From Dyadobacter beijingensis DSM 21582 (GTDB lineage: Bacteria; Bacteroidota; Bacteroidia; Cytophagales; Spirosomataceae), in the NCBI RefSeq assembly GCF_000382205.1, contig NZ_KB907786.1, forward strand, positions 682,001 through 746,000: a DNA stretch of 64,000 nt, read 5' to 3'. The notes under the pieces were generated by a model. The model did no database searches and was not told the origin of the DNA. It saw only the letters and a program-made list of their open reading frames with translations. The translations under genes and the position numbers were made by a program. This document shows, piece by piece, positions 16,040 through 23,635 of this stretch (positions within the stretch are counted from its first letter, which is position 1; each line of letters begins with the position of its first letter).

Positions 16040-19003
16040 TTACTTTTTTAATAACTGCTCGTATACCACATCCATGATCGACGTCCGGATGTTCAGCGTC
16101 GAAATCTTGTTGTTCTCGCGGGTCGGGTACACGCGGTTCGAAAGGAACACGTAGTTGAGGCCCCACGCCGGATCGGCCCACGTCATGATGCCCGTATAAC
16201 CCGTATGCCCAAAGCTTGACGGGCTCGCGTAACGCGGTGCATTGCCTGTGTATTTGAATGTCGGCTTGTCGAAACCAATGCCCCGGCGGCTGCCTTCCTC
16301 GGGGTACTGGTAGCGCGTAAACTCGATCAAAGCGTCCTGGCTCAGTAGTTGCTCACCGCCGTAATAGCCGTCCTGCAAATACATTTGCCACACTTTCATC
16401 ACGTCGTTGGACGTTCCGAAAAGCCCCGCGTGGCCGCTCAATCCGCCCAGCATCGCCGCGGCTTCGTCGTGTACCTGGCCGTGCAGCTGCGTCATGCGGA
16501 AGAAAGTATCGCGCTCGGTAGGCACGATCTCGTCCAGCTTGTAAAAGCGTTTCGGGTTGAAAGTCAATGTATTCGCGCCAAGCTTGTGGTAATAATGGTT
16601 TTTGACATAATCTTCAAAATTCTCTCCGCTCAGCCGCTTCACAATCTGCGGATAAAGGATAAACGAAAGGTCGCTGTACACATACCCTTCTTTTTCGTTC
16701 AGCGGTGAGTTACGGATAGCTTTGAAAATCGTTTTGTCATAATTCTTGAAAATGAACAGGCTGTCACCTACCACGGAAGTAGGGTAGCGCTTCGATTGTT
16801 TCGTGCTGAACGTCTTCTTTTTCCAGCTGCCGTCGGCGTTCTGCGCTTCTTTCCAGAGCACGATGAATGCTTTCAGGCGGGCGCTATGCGTGAGCACGCG
16901 GCGCCAGTGCAGATCCGCTTTGTTCGATCCTTCGAAATCGGGCAGGTAATCTTTCATTGTCGCATCCAGATCAAACTTTTTCGCATCCCAAAGGCTCATT
17001 AATGCCAATGTAGACGCTGTGATTTTGGTTACCGAGGCCAGGTCGTACAGATCGGTCACTTTGACAGGCTGATTGCCTTCATAGGTATGCTTGCCATAAG
17101 CCTTGCGGAAAAACACTTTGCCGTCCTTCGCCAGCTGCACGACGCAGCCTGGCGTTGCCTTCTGGGTCACTGCCGCATTGGCAATGGAATCGATTTTGAA
17201 TGTAATGACCTGCGAATCCAGTCCCAGTTCTTCGGGAATGGTGTATTTCAAACGGCCGATGGCCGGCGTTTCGATACCCGCATTGTACGGAAACTGCGCA
17301 TTCACCGTCACCGGCAGCTTGCCCTGCGCCGGAATAGCCCCGAAAATCAGCTGGGCCGACAAATCCTGCGTGTAAGGCGTGAGCTGGTAGGCCATCACCA
17401 ATGCTTTTGCGTCGTCTGTTTTCGGCATTTTATTTAAGGCATAGGGATTGCCGAACACGGATACCACTGCCTTTTTGGTCGCAATGAGCTCCTGCAAAAT
17501 GTTGCTCATCGGCTCGGTGAGGCCGTAGTTGGTGCGGGGCGAAATGCTGCCCAAATGCACGCCGACCAGCAGCAGGTTATATGCATTCAGCTTCGAACGC
17601 ACCGCTTCGATCTGCTCGGCGGTTGCCTTCGCCGGGATCTGGAAATGGTCGACCGTCGTATAAAGTCCCAGCGTGTTCTGGAAAGTCGTGATCGTGTCTG
17701 CGCCGAGTGAAATGGAAGCGATCTTCAACGTATCCAGCGCACGCAGCGGCAGCAGGTTATGGTCGTTTTTAAGTACTGTCAATGCCTTTTCGGTGAGCAA
17801 ACGGTTGGTCAGCTCGGCGGCTTTGGGGTTCAGGTCTTCGTAAAGGCGGTTGAGGTCCACCGGTTTGTATTGGTTCAAACCCGCCCAGGCTTTGGCCTCG
17901 AGTACTTTCCGGCAGCGGTAGTCGATCTCCGCTTGCGTGATTTTACCCTCGGCAATGCTTTTTTTGATCTCCGCAATGGATTTGTTCACATCCTCGGTGA
18001 ATTCGAGCAGGTCCATTCCGGCTTCGAGGCCCATCGCGTCGGCCTTGCCGTCGGGGAAAAACTTGGTAACACCCTTCATATTCATCGCGTCGGAGAAGAT
18101 CAATCCCCCGAATCCCAGCTGTTTCCGAAGCAAATCGGTGACGATCGGTTTGGAAAGGGTAGAGGGCAAATTCGGCGTTTTGTCCAATGCCGGGATGCTC
18201 AGGTGCGCGATCATCATGCCGCTCAAACCGTTTCGCACCAGCTCCCGGAAAGGGTAAAGTTCCAGTGAATCAATCCGTTCCAGGGAATGCGGGATCAATG
18301 GCAGGTCATAATGCGAGTCGGTACCCGTGTCGCCGTGGCCGGGGAAGTGTTTGGCGCTGGTCAGCAGGCCGTTATCCTGCATCCCGCGCATGTACGCGAC
18401 GGCCTTTTCGGCCACTTTGTATTTGTTTTCCCCGAACGACCGGAAGCTGATTACCGGGTTGTTGGGGTTGTTGTTCACGTCCGCCACCGGCGCGAAATTG
18501 ATATGCATACCCAATCGCCGCGCCTGCCTGGCCACCTGCGCGCCCATTTCGTAAATGAGGTCGTCGTTACCCTGAATGGCGCCTAATGTCATCTGGTAAG
18601 GATAGCGTACGGTGCTGTCGATCCGCATTGCGAGGCCGAATTCGGCATCCATTGCCACGAGGAGCGGTACTTTCGAAATGGATTGGTAGTAGTTGGTCAG
18701 CCTTGCCTGCGGTATGGGCCCGCCCTGGAAAAACACGATCCCGCCGACCTTATTTTCGCGGATCAGCTTCTCGACGGCCGCCGGGTTACTGGTTTTCGGG
18801 TCGATCAATGCCCGTTTGGTATCGGAAACCGCCGCGACCATGATCAGCTGGGCAATACGCTCATCGGGCGTAAGCGTCGCAAAAACGGAATCCACCCATT
18901 GTTTATGCTGATGCAAAAAGCGGGGAGGCGTGCTGATCTGGGCTTTTGTGGTAAATGCGCTTAGGAAAAGGAGTGTTAGAAAGGTAAGGTGGTGTCTGGT
19001 CAT
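16040..19003 (-). CDS. GH3 beta-N-acetylhexosaminidase (NagZ-like) fused to a serine beta-lactamase-type hydrolase
   Basis: This 987-residue exported protein carries two enzymes. After a signal peptide (cleavage near residue 21) comes a GH3 catalytic domain (about 35-380) with the NagZ signature KHFPGHGDTGTDSH (218-231) and a likely nucleophile Asp305 in FSDAMNMKG. A GH3 C-terminal-like region covers about 400-580. The last third (about 600-987) is a class C beta-lactamase/DD-peptidase-like fold with SVTK (657-660), a YSD triad in place of the usual Tyr-x-Asn (776-778) and HTG (933-935) in place of KTG. The first domain should release N-acetylhexosamine from muropeptides or glycans, and the second may cleave peptide or ester bonds. 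The S66 carboxypeptidase nearby supports a cell-wall role. Confidence 0.92.
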   Translation of the reverse strand: MTRHHLTFLTLLFLSAFTTKAQISTPPRFLHQHKQWVDSVFATLTPDERIAQLIMVAAVSDTKRALIDPKTSNPAAVEKLIRENKVGGIVFFQGGPIPQARLTNYYQSISKVPLLVAMDAEFGLAMRIDSTVRYPYQMTLGAIQGNDDLIYEMGAQVARQARRLGMHINFAPVADVNNNPNNPVISFRSFGENKYKVAEKAVAYMRGMQDNGLLTSAKHFPGHGDTGTDSHYDLPLIPHSLERIDSLELYPFRELVRNGLSGMMIAHLSIPALDKTPNLPSTLSKPIVTDLLRKQLGFGGLIFSDAMNMKGVTKFFPDGKADAMGLEAGMDLLEFTEDVNKSIAEIKKSIAEGKITQAEIDYRCRKVLEAKAWAGLNQYKPVDLNRLYEDLNPKAAELTNRLLTEKALTVLKNDHNLLPLRALDTLKIASISLGADTITTFQNTLGLYTTVDHFQIPAKATAEQIEAVRSKLNAYNLLLVGVHLGSISPRTNYGLTEPMSNILQELIATKKAVVSVFGNPYALNKMPKTDDAKALVMAYQLTPYTQDLSAQLIFGAIPAQGKLPVTVNAQFPYNAGIETPAIGRLKYTIPEELGLDSQVITFKIDSIANAAVTQKATPGCVVQLAKDGKVFFRKAYGKHTYEGNQPVKVTDLYDLASVTKITASTLALMSLWDAKKFDLDATMKDYLPDFEGSNKADLHWRRVLTHSARLKAFIVLWKEAQNADGSWKKKTFSTKQSKRYPTSVVGDSLFIFKNYDKTIFKAIRNSPLNEKEGYVYSDLSFILYPQIVKRLSGENFEDYVKNHYYHKLGANTLTFNPKRFYKLDEIVPTERDTFFRMTQLHGQVHDEAAAMLGGLSGHAGLFGTSNDVMKVWQMYLQDGYYGGEQLLSQDALIEFTRYQYPEEGSRRGIGFDKPTFKYTGNAPRYASPSSFGHTGYTGIMTWADPAWGLNYVFLSNRVYPTRENNKISTLNIRTSIMDVVYEQLLKK

Positions 19004-19049
19004 TGGGTTTGGGGAACTTATTCTTGGTACTGGTATTCGTTAATTGATT

Positions 19050-19316
19050 TTAAGTGTTGGTCTGCTTACCACGTGCAATAGCAAGCTTTTCAAGCGTTTC
19101 CAGATCTGCTTCCAAATCTTCAACATCAAAATGCGACGCAATTTTGCGTTTGCCCAACTCATGCTGGAACTTCACATGGCCTAATCCCGTCATCGTACCG
19201 CCTTGTCCGACAGTGATTTTACCGTCTTCATACGGGCGCACGGCCAGGTCGATCCGTAACTCCTGCTCGGAGAGACCGGTACTTTTGATCACATTGTCAT
19301 TGAGCTCCAAAAGCAT
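19050..19316 (-). CDS. UPF0175-like small protein, no adjacent toxin
   Basis: This is an 88-residue protein resembling UPF0175 (PF03683): TGLSEQELRIDLAVRPYEDGKITVGQGG (about 13-40) and FQHELGKRKIASHFDVEDLEADLETL (about 51-76) follow the family plan. UPF0175 members are often antitoxin-like and paired with a PIN-domain toxin. Here the helix-turn-helix part looks degenerate, with GGTMTGLGHVK where family members usually have an AAxLAGLS-type segment, and no toxin gene is adjacent. Neighbours are the GH3 fusion (46 bases downstream) and ChrA. It may be an orphaned remnant or a free-standing regulator. Confidence 0.65.
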   Translation of the reverse strand: MLLELNDNVIKSTGLSEQELRIDLAVRPYEDGKITVGQGGTMTGLGHVKFQHELGKRKIASHFDVEDLEADLETLEKLAIARGKQTNT

Positions 19317-19391
19317 ATACGCTGATATTAAGTTTTCGAAAGAACTCTAAGTAAATGTACACAACCTTTCCCGTTCTCCGGCTAAAACCCC

Positions 19392-20579
19392 TCAAAACAC
19401 AAGCCCCAGCAGCAAACCGGCCAGGATGATCACATACGAAGGTACCTTGCCGAATGCAACGACGATGAGCGTGGCGATCACCGTGATGACGGGCTGTATG
19501 TCGGTCATCATCGGTTGAAAGAGGGAAATGGCGGCGGCAATGGTAAGCCCGCAGCTCGCGGCGTGGATGCCTTCTAATGAGGCGCGGATGCCGCGGTAGC
19601 GTTTCAGCTGGTCCCAGAACGGGTAGGCAAAGAATATGAAGAACGTACCAGGCAGGAATATGCCCGCCGTGGCAACAAACCCGCCGACAAACTGACCGAA
19701 CCACCCCGCCGATTGCAGCGAAACGCTCCCGACGAATGTCGCAATGGAAAACACCGGCCCCGGCACCACCTGCGTGAGCGCCATGCCCGCAAGGAATTCC
19801 TGCTCGGTGAGGTAGTGCTTGAACGTCACGAACTCGTTGTAAAGGATCGGGATCAGCACCTGCCCGCCGCCGAAAACGAGGCTGCCGTTCCGGTAGAAGT
19901 TCTCGAAGAGCCGCACCGGCAGCGAATTGGTGATCTTACCGATTATGGCCGCTGCGATCAGCACCGAAATCCAGAAGATAATAGGCCGCCATTTGATGCG
20001 GATTTCGGCCTTCTCCATCTTTTCGTGCTTCTTGAAATTCAGCGAAGCCGCCACGCCCCCGCATATGATGAGCACGGGCGTCATGTAAGGCGAAGGGTAG
20101 AGGTAGGCCAGGATCGTGGAAATGAGCAGGAACGTCCAGCCCTGGGTGTTATGGATCACTTTCCGGGCAATGGACGAGGCGCCGTACATGAGGAACGCCA
20201 CGGCCATCGGTCCTACAAACCGCGTGAAATTCAGCGAAATGGCATTCCGTTCGAGGTAATGGATGCCGATGGCGGCGAGCGTCATCAGCAGCATCGCGGG
20301 CAGCGACCATACCAGCAGTGTAAGATAGGCGAGCGGCTGCCCGCCGATTTTAAGACCAATGGCCGTGACGGTCTGCGTGGAACTTGGGCCGGGAAGGATC
20401 GAGCAGAGCGCCTGTAATTCAAGGAGCTCCTCTTCCGTGACATACCGCCGCTTGTGCACCAGCCGTTCGATCATCATCATCAAATGCACCTGCGGGCCTC
20501 CGAATGCCGTGAGCGACAGCAGGAGTATGTCCATCAGGTAAATGATGTAACGGAAACGACGGATAGGTGGGTAGGACAA
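19392..20579 (-). CDS. chrA: ChrA-type chromate transporter
   Basis: This is a 395-residue multi-pass inner-membrane protein of the CHR family, which exports chromate. Both duplicated CHR halves are visible: the first with LTAFGGPQVHLMMM and CSILPGPSSTQT (about 18-65), the second with LVFGGGQVLIP and ALTQVVPGPVFSIATFVG (about 235-290). Around ten hydrophobic segments are present and the length is normal for a two-domain ChrA. The start is a TTG, because residues RFRYIIYLMDILLLSLTAFGG align with the N-terminus of relatives and no ATG lies further upstream; an ATG at 20,534 would remove part of helix 1. It follows the oxygenase gene by 13 bases, so the two are probably co-transcribed. Confidence 0.9.
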   Translation of the reverse strand: MSYPPIRRFRYIIYLMDILLLSLTAFGGPQVHLMMMIERLVHKRRYVTEEELLELQALCSILPGPSSTQTVTAIGLKIGGQPLAYLTLLVWSLPAMLLMTLAAIGIHYLERNAISLNFTRFVGPMAVAFLMYGASSIARKVIHNTQGWTFLLISTILAYLYPSPYMTPVLIICGGVAASLNFKKHEKMEKAEIRIKWRPIIFWISVLIAAAIIGKITNSLPVRLFENFYRNGSLVFGGGQVLIPILYNEFVTFKHYLTEQEFLAGMALTQVVPGPVFSIATFVGSVSLQSAGWFGQFVGGFVATAGIFLPGTFFIFFAYPFWDQLKRYRGIRASLEGIHAASCGLTIAAAISLFQPMMTDIQPVITVIATLIVVAFGKVPSYVIILAGLLLGLVF

Positions 20580-20592
20580 GCTGAGGGTACTT

Positions 20593-21549
20593 TTATTTTT
20601 TCAAACCTAGCTCCCGCAGACGTTCATCGAGAAACTCGCCGGCTGTCATATCGGTGTACAGTTTGGGTTGTTCCGGCGTAATGCAGCTTTCGAGGCTGGT
20701 CAGGTTCATGTCTGCGCGAGGGTGCATGAAGAACGGGATCGAATACCGCGATGTCCCCATTTTCTCGCGCGGCGGGTTCACGACGCGGTGAATGGTCGAT
20801 TTCAGCTTGTGGTTCGTAAGGCGGTCGAGCATGTCGCCCACATTCACGACGATCTGGTCGGGCAGTGCGGTAATGGCGATCCACTCGCCATCGCGGCGGA
20901 GCACTTCCAGGCCTTCGGCGCTGGCGCCCATGAGCAGGGTAATGAGGTTGATATCCCCGTGCGCCGCGGCCCTTACCGCGCCTTCCGGTACGAGTTCAGG
21001 GTTTGGAATAGGGAAATAATGCAATGCGCGGAGCAGGCTGTCGCCGTTTTTCACCTTGTCGTCGAAATAATCTTCCGGCAGGTCCAGGTAAATGGCAATG
21101 GCGCGGAGCAGCGTTTTGCCCGTATTTTCGAAGGTATGGTATACTTCGAGGGTATATTTCCTGAAATCGGGAAACTCGTCGGGGAACACGTTCGAAGGCA
21201 TCTGGCCGATGGGCTCAGGCTGGCCTACATGGTAAAATTCTTTCAAATCGGCTACTTTGAAGCCTTTGGCCGTTTCTTTGCCCTTGCCAATGTAGCCGCG
21301 CTGACCGAAGAGCTCAGGGAACTCGTACTTTTTTTTGATCTCGTCGGGCTGCGAAAAGAATTTCTGTACACTTTCGTACAGATCGTTGCGCAGGGCATCG
21401 CTCAGGCCGTGGTTTTTAATGGCCACAAAACCGATATTGGTAAATGCGGCGCCCAGGTCCTGGACAAACTGCTGCTTTCGCCCGGCGTCCCCGGATGTGA
21501 AATCGGCCAAATCGAGCGACGGGACTTCATTCAATAGTGCTGGTTCCAT
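20593..21549 (-). CDS. Isopenicillin N synthase family Fe(II)/2-oxoglutarate-type oxygenase
   Basis: This 318-residue non-heme iron oxygenase has the DIOX_N region (residues about 8-130, with GFVAIKNHGLSDALRNDLYE) and a 2OG-FeII_Oxy core. The metal triad is His197, Asp199 and His254 (AHGDINLITLLMG, STIHRV), and the Arg-x-Ser motif is Arg268-Ser270. The ATG at 21,549 is chosen because the family N-terminus begins just after it; a GTG 14 codons earlier is unlikely. Enzymes of this group oxidise small molecules with O2, and the sequence does not tell which one. No biosynthetic cluster is nearby. It is the first gene of a minus-strand run and is divergent from the sigma-factor gene. Confidence 0.88.
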   Translation of the reverse strand: MEPALLNEVPSLDLADFTSGDAGRKQQFVQDLGAAFTNIGFVAIKNHGLSDALRNDLYESVQKFFSQPDEIKKKYEFPELFGQRGYIGKGKETAKGFKVADLKEFYHVGQPEPIGQMPSNVFPDEFPDFRKYTLEVYHTFENTGKTLLRAIAIYLDLPEDYFDDKVKNGDSLLRALHYFPIPNPELVPEGAVRAAAHGDINLITLLMGASAEGLEVLRRDGEWIAITALPDQIVVNVGDMLDRLTNHKLKSTIHRVVNPPREKMGTSRYSIPFFMHPRADMNLTSLESCITPEQPKLYTDMTAGEFLDERLRELGLKK

Positions 21550-21725
21550 GTTGATTGCTTTTTTGATGCAAAGTAAATAGTATCCGCACACCAGGCAAGT
21601 TTTGAAAATGCGCTGCTTTGCCGGTATAAAAATAGAAAGAAGAAACAGGAGATATTTGATAACTTTAATAGATACTCATTACTTTTAAACCCGTTTTGGG
21701 GAAATTATGCATCGAACATCGCATT

Positions 21726-22313
21726 ATGGTACATTCTGAGCCGGATCACGACATCTGGCTGCGCTTCATTTCCGGTGACCCCGAGGCATTCAGCGGGCTC
21801 TACGACCAGTACGCCGGCGTGCTGTACGCATTCGGTATGCGGTACAGTACCGACCGTGACCTGGTGAAGGATTGTATCCATGACCTGTTCATCGATCTGC
21901 ACGCATATCGGAAAAACCTGGCGCAGGACGTGAATGTGAAATTCTACCTCCTCAAATCCTTCCGCAGGAAGCTGCACGCCGCACACCGGAAAAGCTCGCT
22001 GCTGAGCTTCGACCGCTGGAATTCCGACGATAATATGGCAATTCACGCATTCGATTTTGGTATCGAGCAGGAAATGATCACCGACGAAAAGGAGCGGGAA
22101 GTATTGCAGCACCTCGCCGCCGAGATCAACCTGTTGCCCGACCGCCAGCGGGAGATCCTCTACCTGCGCTTCCATCAGGACCTCGACTACGAGGAAATCG
22201 CAGCGATTATGCAGATTTCCGTTCCTACCTGCCGCACCTTCATTTACCGGGCCCTCAAACAACTCCGCGGAAAGCTCGAATTCGGAGCTATCCTGCTGAT
22301 TTTGTGCTGGTAA
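21726..22313 (+). CDS. ECF-type RNA polymerase sigma factor (FecI-like)
   Basis: This 195-residue group IV sigma factor has region 2 at about 20-85 (FSGLYDQYAGVLYAFGMRY, DCIHDLFIDLH) and region 4 at about 130-185 (LPDRQREILYLRFHQDLDYEEIAAIMQIS, CRTFIYRALKQLRG). The ATG at 21,726 is preferred over a TTG ten codons earlier. The next genes are FecR, a SusC with an STN domain and SusD, the usual Bacteroidota cell-surface signalling set. The sigma factor should be held by FecR and released when the receptor is loaded, then transcribe the susC gene. The protein ends in a hydrophobic stretch (EFGAILLILCW), common in this clade. Confidence 0.93.
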   Translation: MVHSEPDHDIWLRFISGDPEAFSGLYDQYAGVLYAFGMRYSTDRDLVKDCIHDLFIDLHAYRKNLAQDVNVKFYLLKSFRRKLHAAHRKSSLLSFDRWNSDDNMAIHAFDFGIEQEMITDEKEREVLQHLAAEINLLPDRQREILYLRFHQDLDYEEIAAIMQISVPTCRTFIYRALKQLRGKLEFGAILLILCW

Positions 22314-22404
22314 TAAAATATTTTCTATTTTATATTAAAAAAGATCATTTCAGAAGTCTATATCTGCCGGTCGCGCTGCTCTTCTATTTCAAACAAGCGC
22401 TTCC

Positions 22405-23538
22405 ATGAAAAGAAAAAGCAACAAACAGCAGCCGGACCCGGAACACCTGACCGACGAGGAAAGAGCGGCCGGAGAACGGGCAAAACTGTTGTTTACAACC
22501 CTCCGTAACGAAAAGTTTTCCGGTTCCGAAAAAGAAGTACTCTGGAACCAGGTCGAAGAGACCATTTCGCATAAAAAGCAAAGGTCGTTCAACACATTCT
22601 GGATTTCAGCCGCCGCATCGGTAACATTGCTGCTGCTGGCCGGGGTAGGTTACCTGGTGTTTTACAAGGATTCCGCCCGGGTGATGCAGGAGTTTGCGGC
22701 CCGCGGTGCGAATGGCCCGAAAGAAACGCAGCTGATCCTGGCCGACAAGCGTGTGGTAAGCTTGCAGAAAGAAAATTCGAGCGTGGAATATAAGGATAAT
22801 GGCGCGCTCATTCAGGTTGACTCTTCATCGACGATAGGCCAGCAGGTGGCCGGGGATCAGCAATTCAATACGTTGATCGTGCCTTACGGCAAGCGATCGG
22901 TGCTCACGCTCGCGGACGGCACGCGTATCTGGCTGAACTCCGGCTCCAAGCTGGTATACCCTTCGCATTTCGACGACCGCCGGCGCGAAGTGTACCTCGA
23001 AGGCCAGGCATTTTTCTCGGTCAGGCATTCCGACGACGTGCCGTTCCACGTGTACACGCGTGACATGGAGGTGAAAGTGCTCGGTACGGAGTTCGATGTA
23101 AGTGCTTATGCGGACGATAGTTATACCTCAGCTGTGCTCGCTACCGGCAGCGTGGAGCTGACGACCCAGCCCAAATCGCTTTTTGGTTCGAAAACAACGA
23201 AGATCGTGCCGGGTACCCGCGCGGTGTACGATCAGCAGCAGGCGACATTGCAAACGGAACAGGTGGATGTGAAGGAATATGTGTCGTGGAAGGACGGCTA
23301 CCTGGTGCTGAACAGCGCGCCGCTGACCGAGGTTTTGAAAAAGCTGTCGCGGTATTACCGGGTTGATATTATTCTAAAACAACCGAAACTCGCGGATGTG
23401 CGGTTTGGCGGCACGCTGGATTTGCAGGAAAACATCCGCGACATATTAGAAGCGCTCTCGCTGACGACGGGGCTCATTTATAAACAACAACCTAACGAAA
23501 GGAGGTACGTATTGGAGGAAAGCACTATCAAACCATAA
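22405..23538 (+). CDS. FecR-family anti-sigma factor
   Basis: This is a 377-residue single-pass membrane regulator. The cytoplasmic N-terminus (1-62) should bind the sigma factor, and the transmembrane helix is at about 64-87 (FWISAAASVTLLLLAGVGYLVF). The periplasmic FecR domain spans about 155-250 (VPYGKRSVLTLADGTRIWLNSGSKLVYP, VEVKVLGTEFDV), followed by a DUF4974 segment (about 305-370, with LNSAPLTEVLKKLSRYYRVDI), which is typical of Bacteroidota FecR proteins and resembles the STN fold. It lies 91 bases after the sigma gene and 97 bases before the receptor gene. Confidence 0.95.
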   Translation: MKRKSNKQQPDPEHLTDEERAAGERAKLLFTTLRNEKFSGSEKEVLWNQVEETISHKKQRSFNTFWISAAASVTLLLLAGVGYLVFYKDSARVMQEFAARGANGPKETQLILADKRVVSLQKENSSVEYKDNGALIQVDSSSTIGQQVAGDQQFNTLIVPYGKRSVLTLADGTRIWLNSGSKLVYPSHFDDRRREVYLEGQAFFSVRHSDDVPFHVYTRDMEVKVLGTEFDVSAYADDSYTSAVLATGSVELTTQPKSLFGSKTTKIVPGTRAVYDQQQATLQTEQVDVKEYVSWKDGYLVLNSAPLTEVLKKLSRYYRVDIILKQPKLADVRFGGTLDLQENIRDILEALSLTTGLIYKQQPNERRYVLEESTIKP

Positions 23539-23542
23539 AAAA

Positions 23543-23594
23543 CGGGAAACGCGGCAACGTTTCCCGATCCTTCACACTTGCCGGCAAGCAAGTG
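23543..23594 (+). promoter_or_regulatory. Two consecutive hairpins between fecR and susC
   Basis: CGGGAAACG (23543-23551) pairs with CGTTTCCCG (23558-23566), and CACTTGC (23575-23581) pairs with GCAAGTG (23588-23594); both loops are 6 bases. Neither is followed by a strong T-run. They lie just past the fecR stop, so they may terminate part of the sigma-fecR transcript, attenuate read-through, or stabilise a processed 3' end. The role is inferred from position. Confidence 0.45.
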
Positions 23595-23635
23595 ATCATT
23601 TAAACTAATGTATTCACAAAAGTCGAATCAAATTT

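Noticed and set aside
20593-21549. Beta-lactam biosynthesis gene (true isopenicillin N synthase)
   Set aside because: Only the general iron-oxygenase fold and triad are shared; no ACV synthetase or other beta-lactam genes are present.
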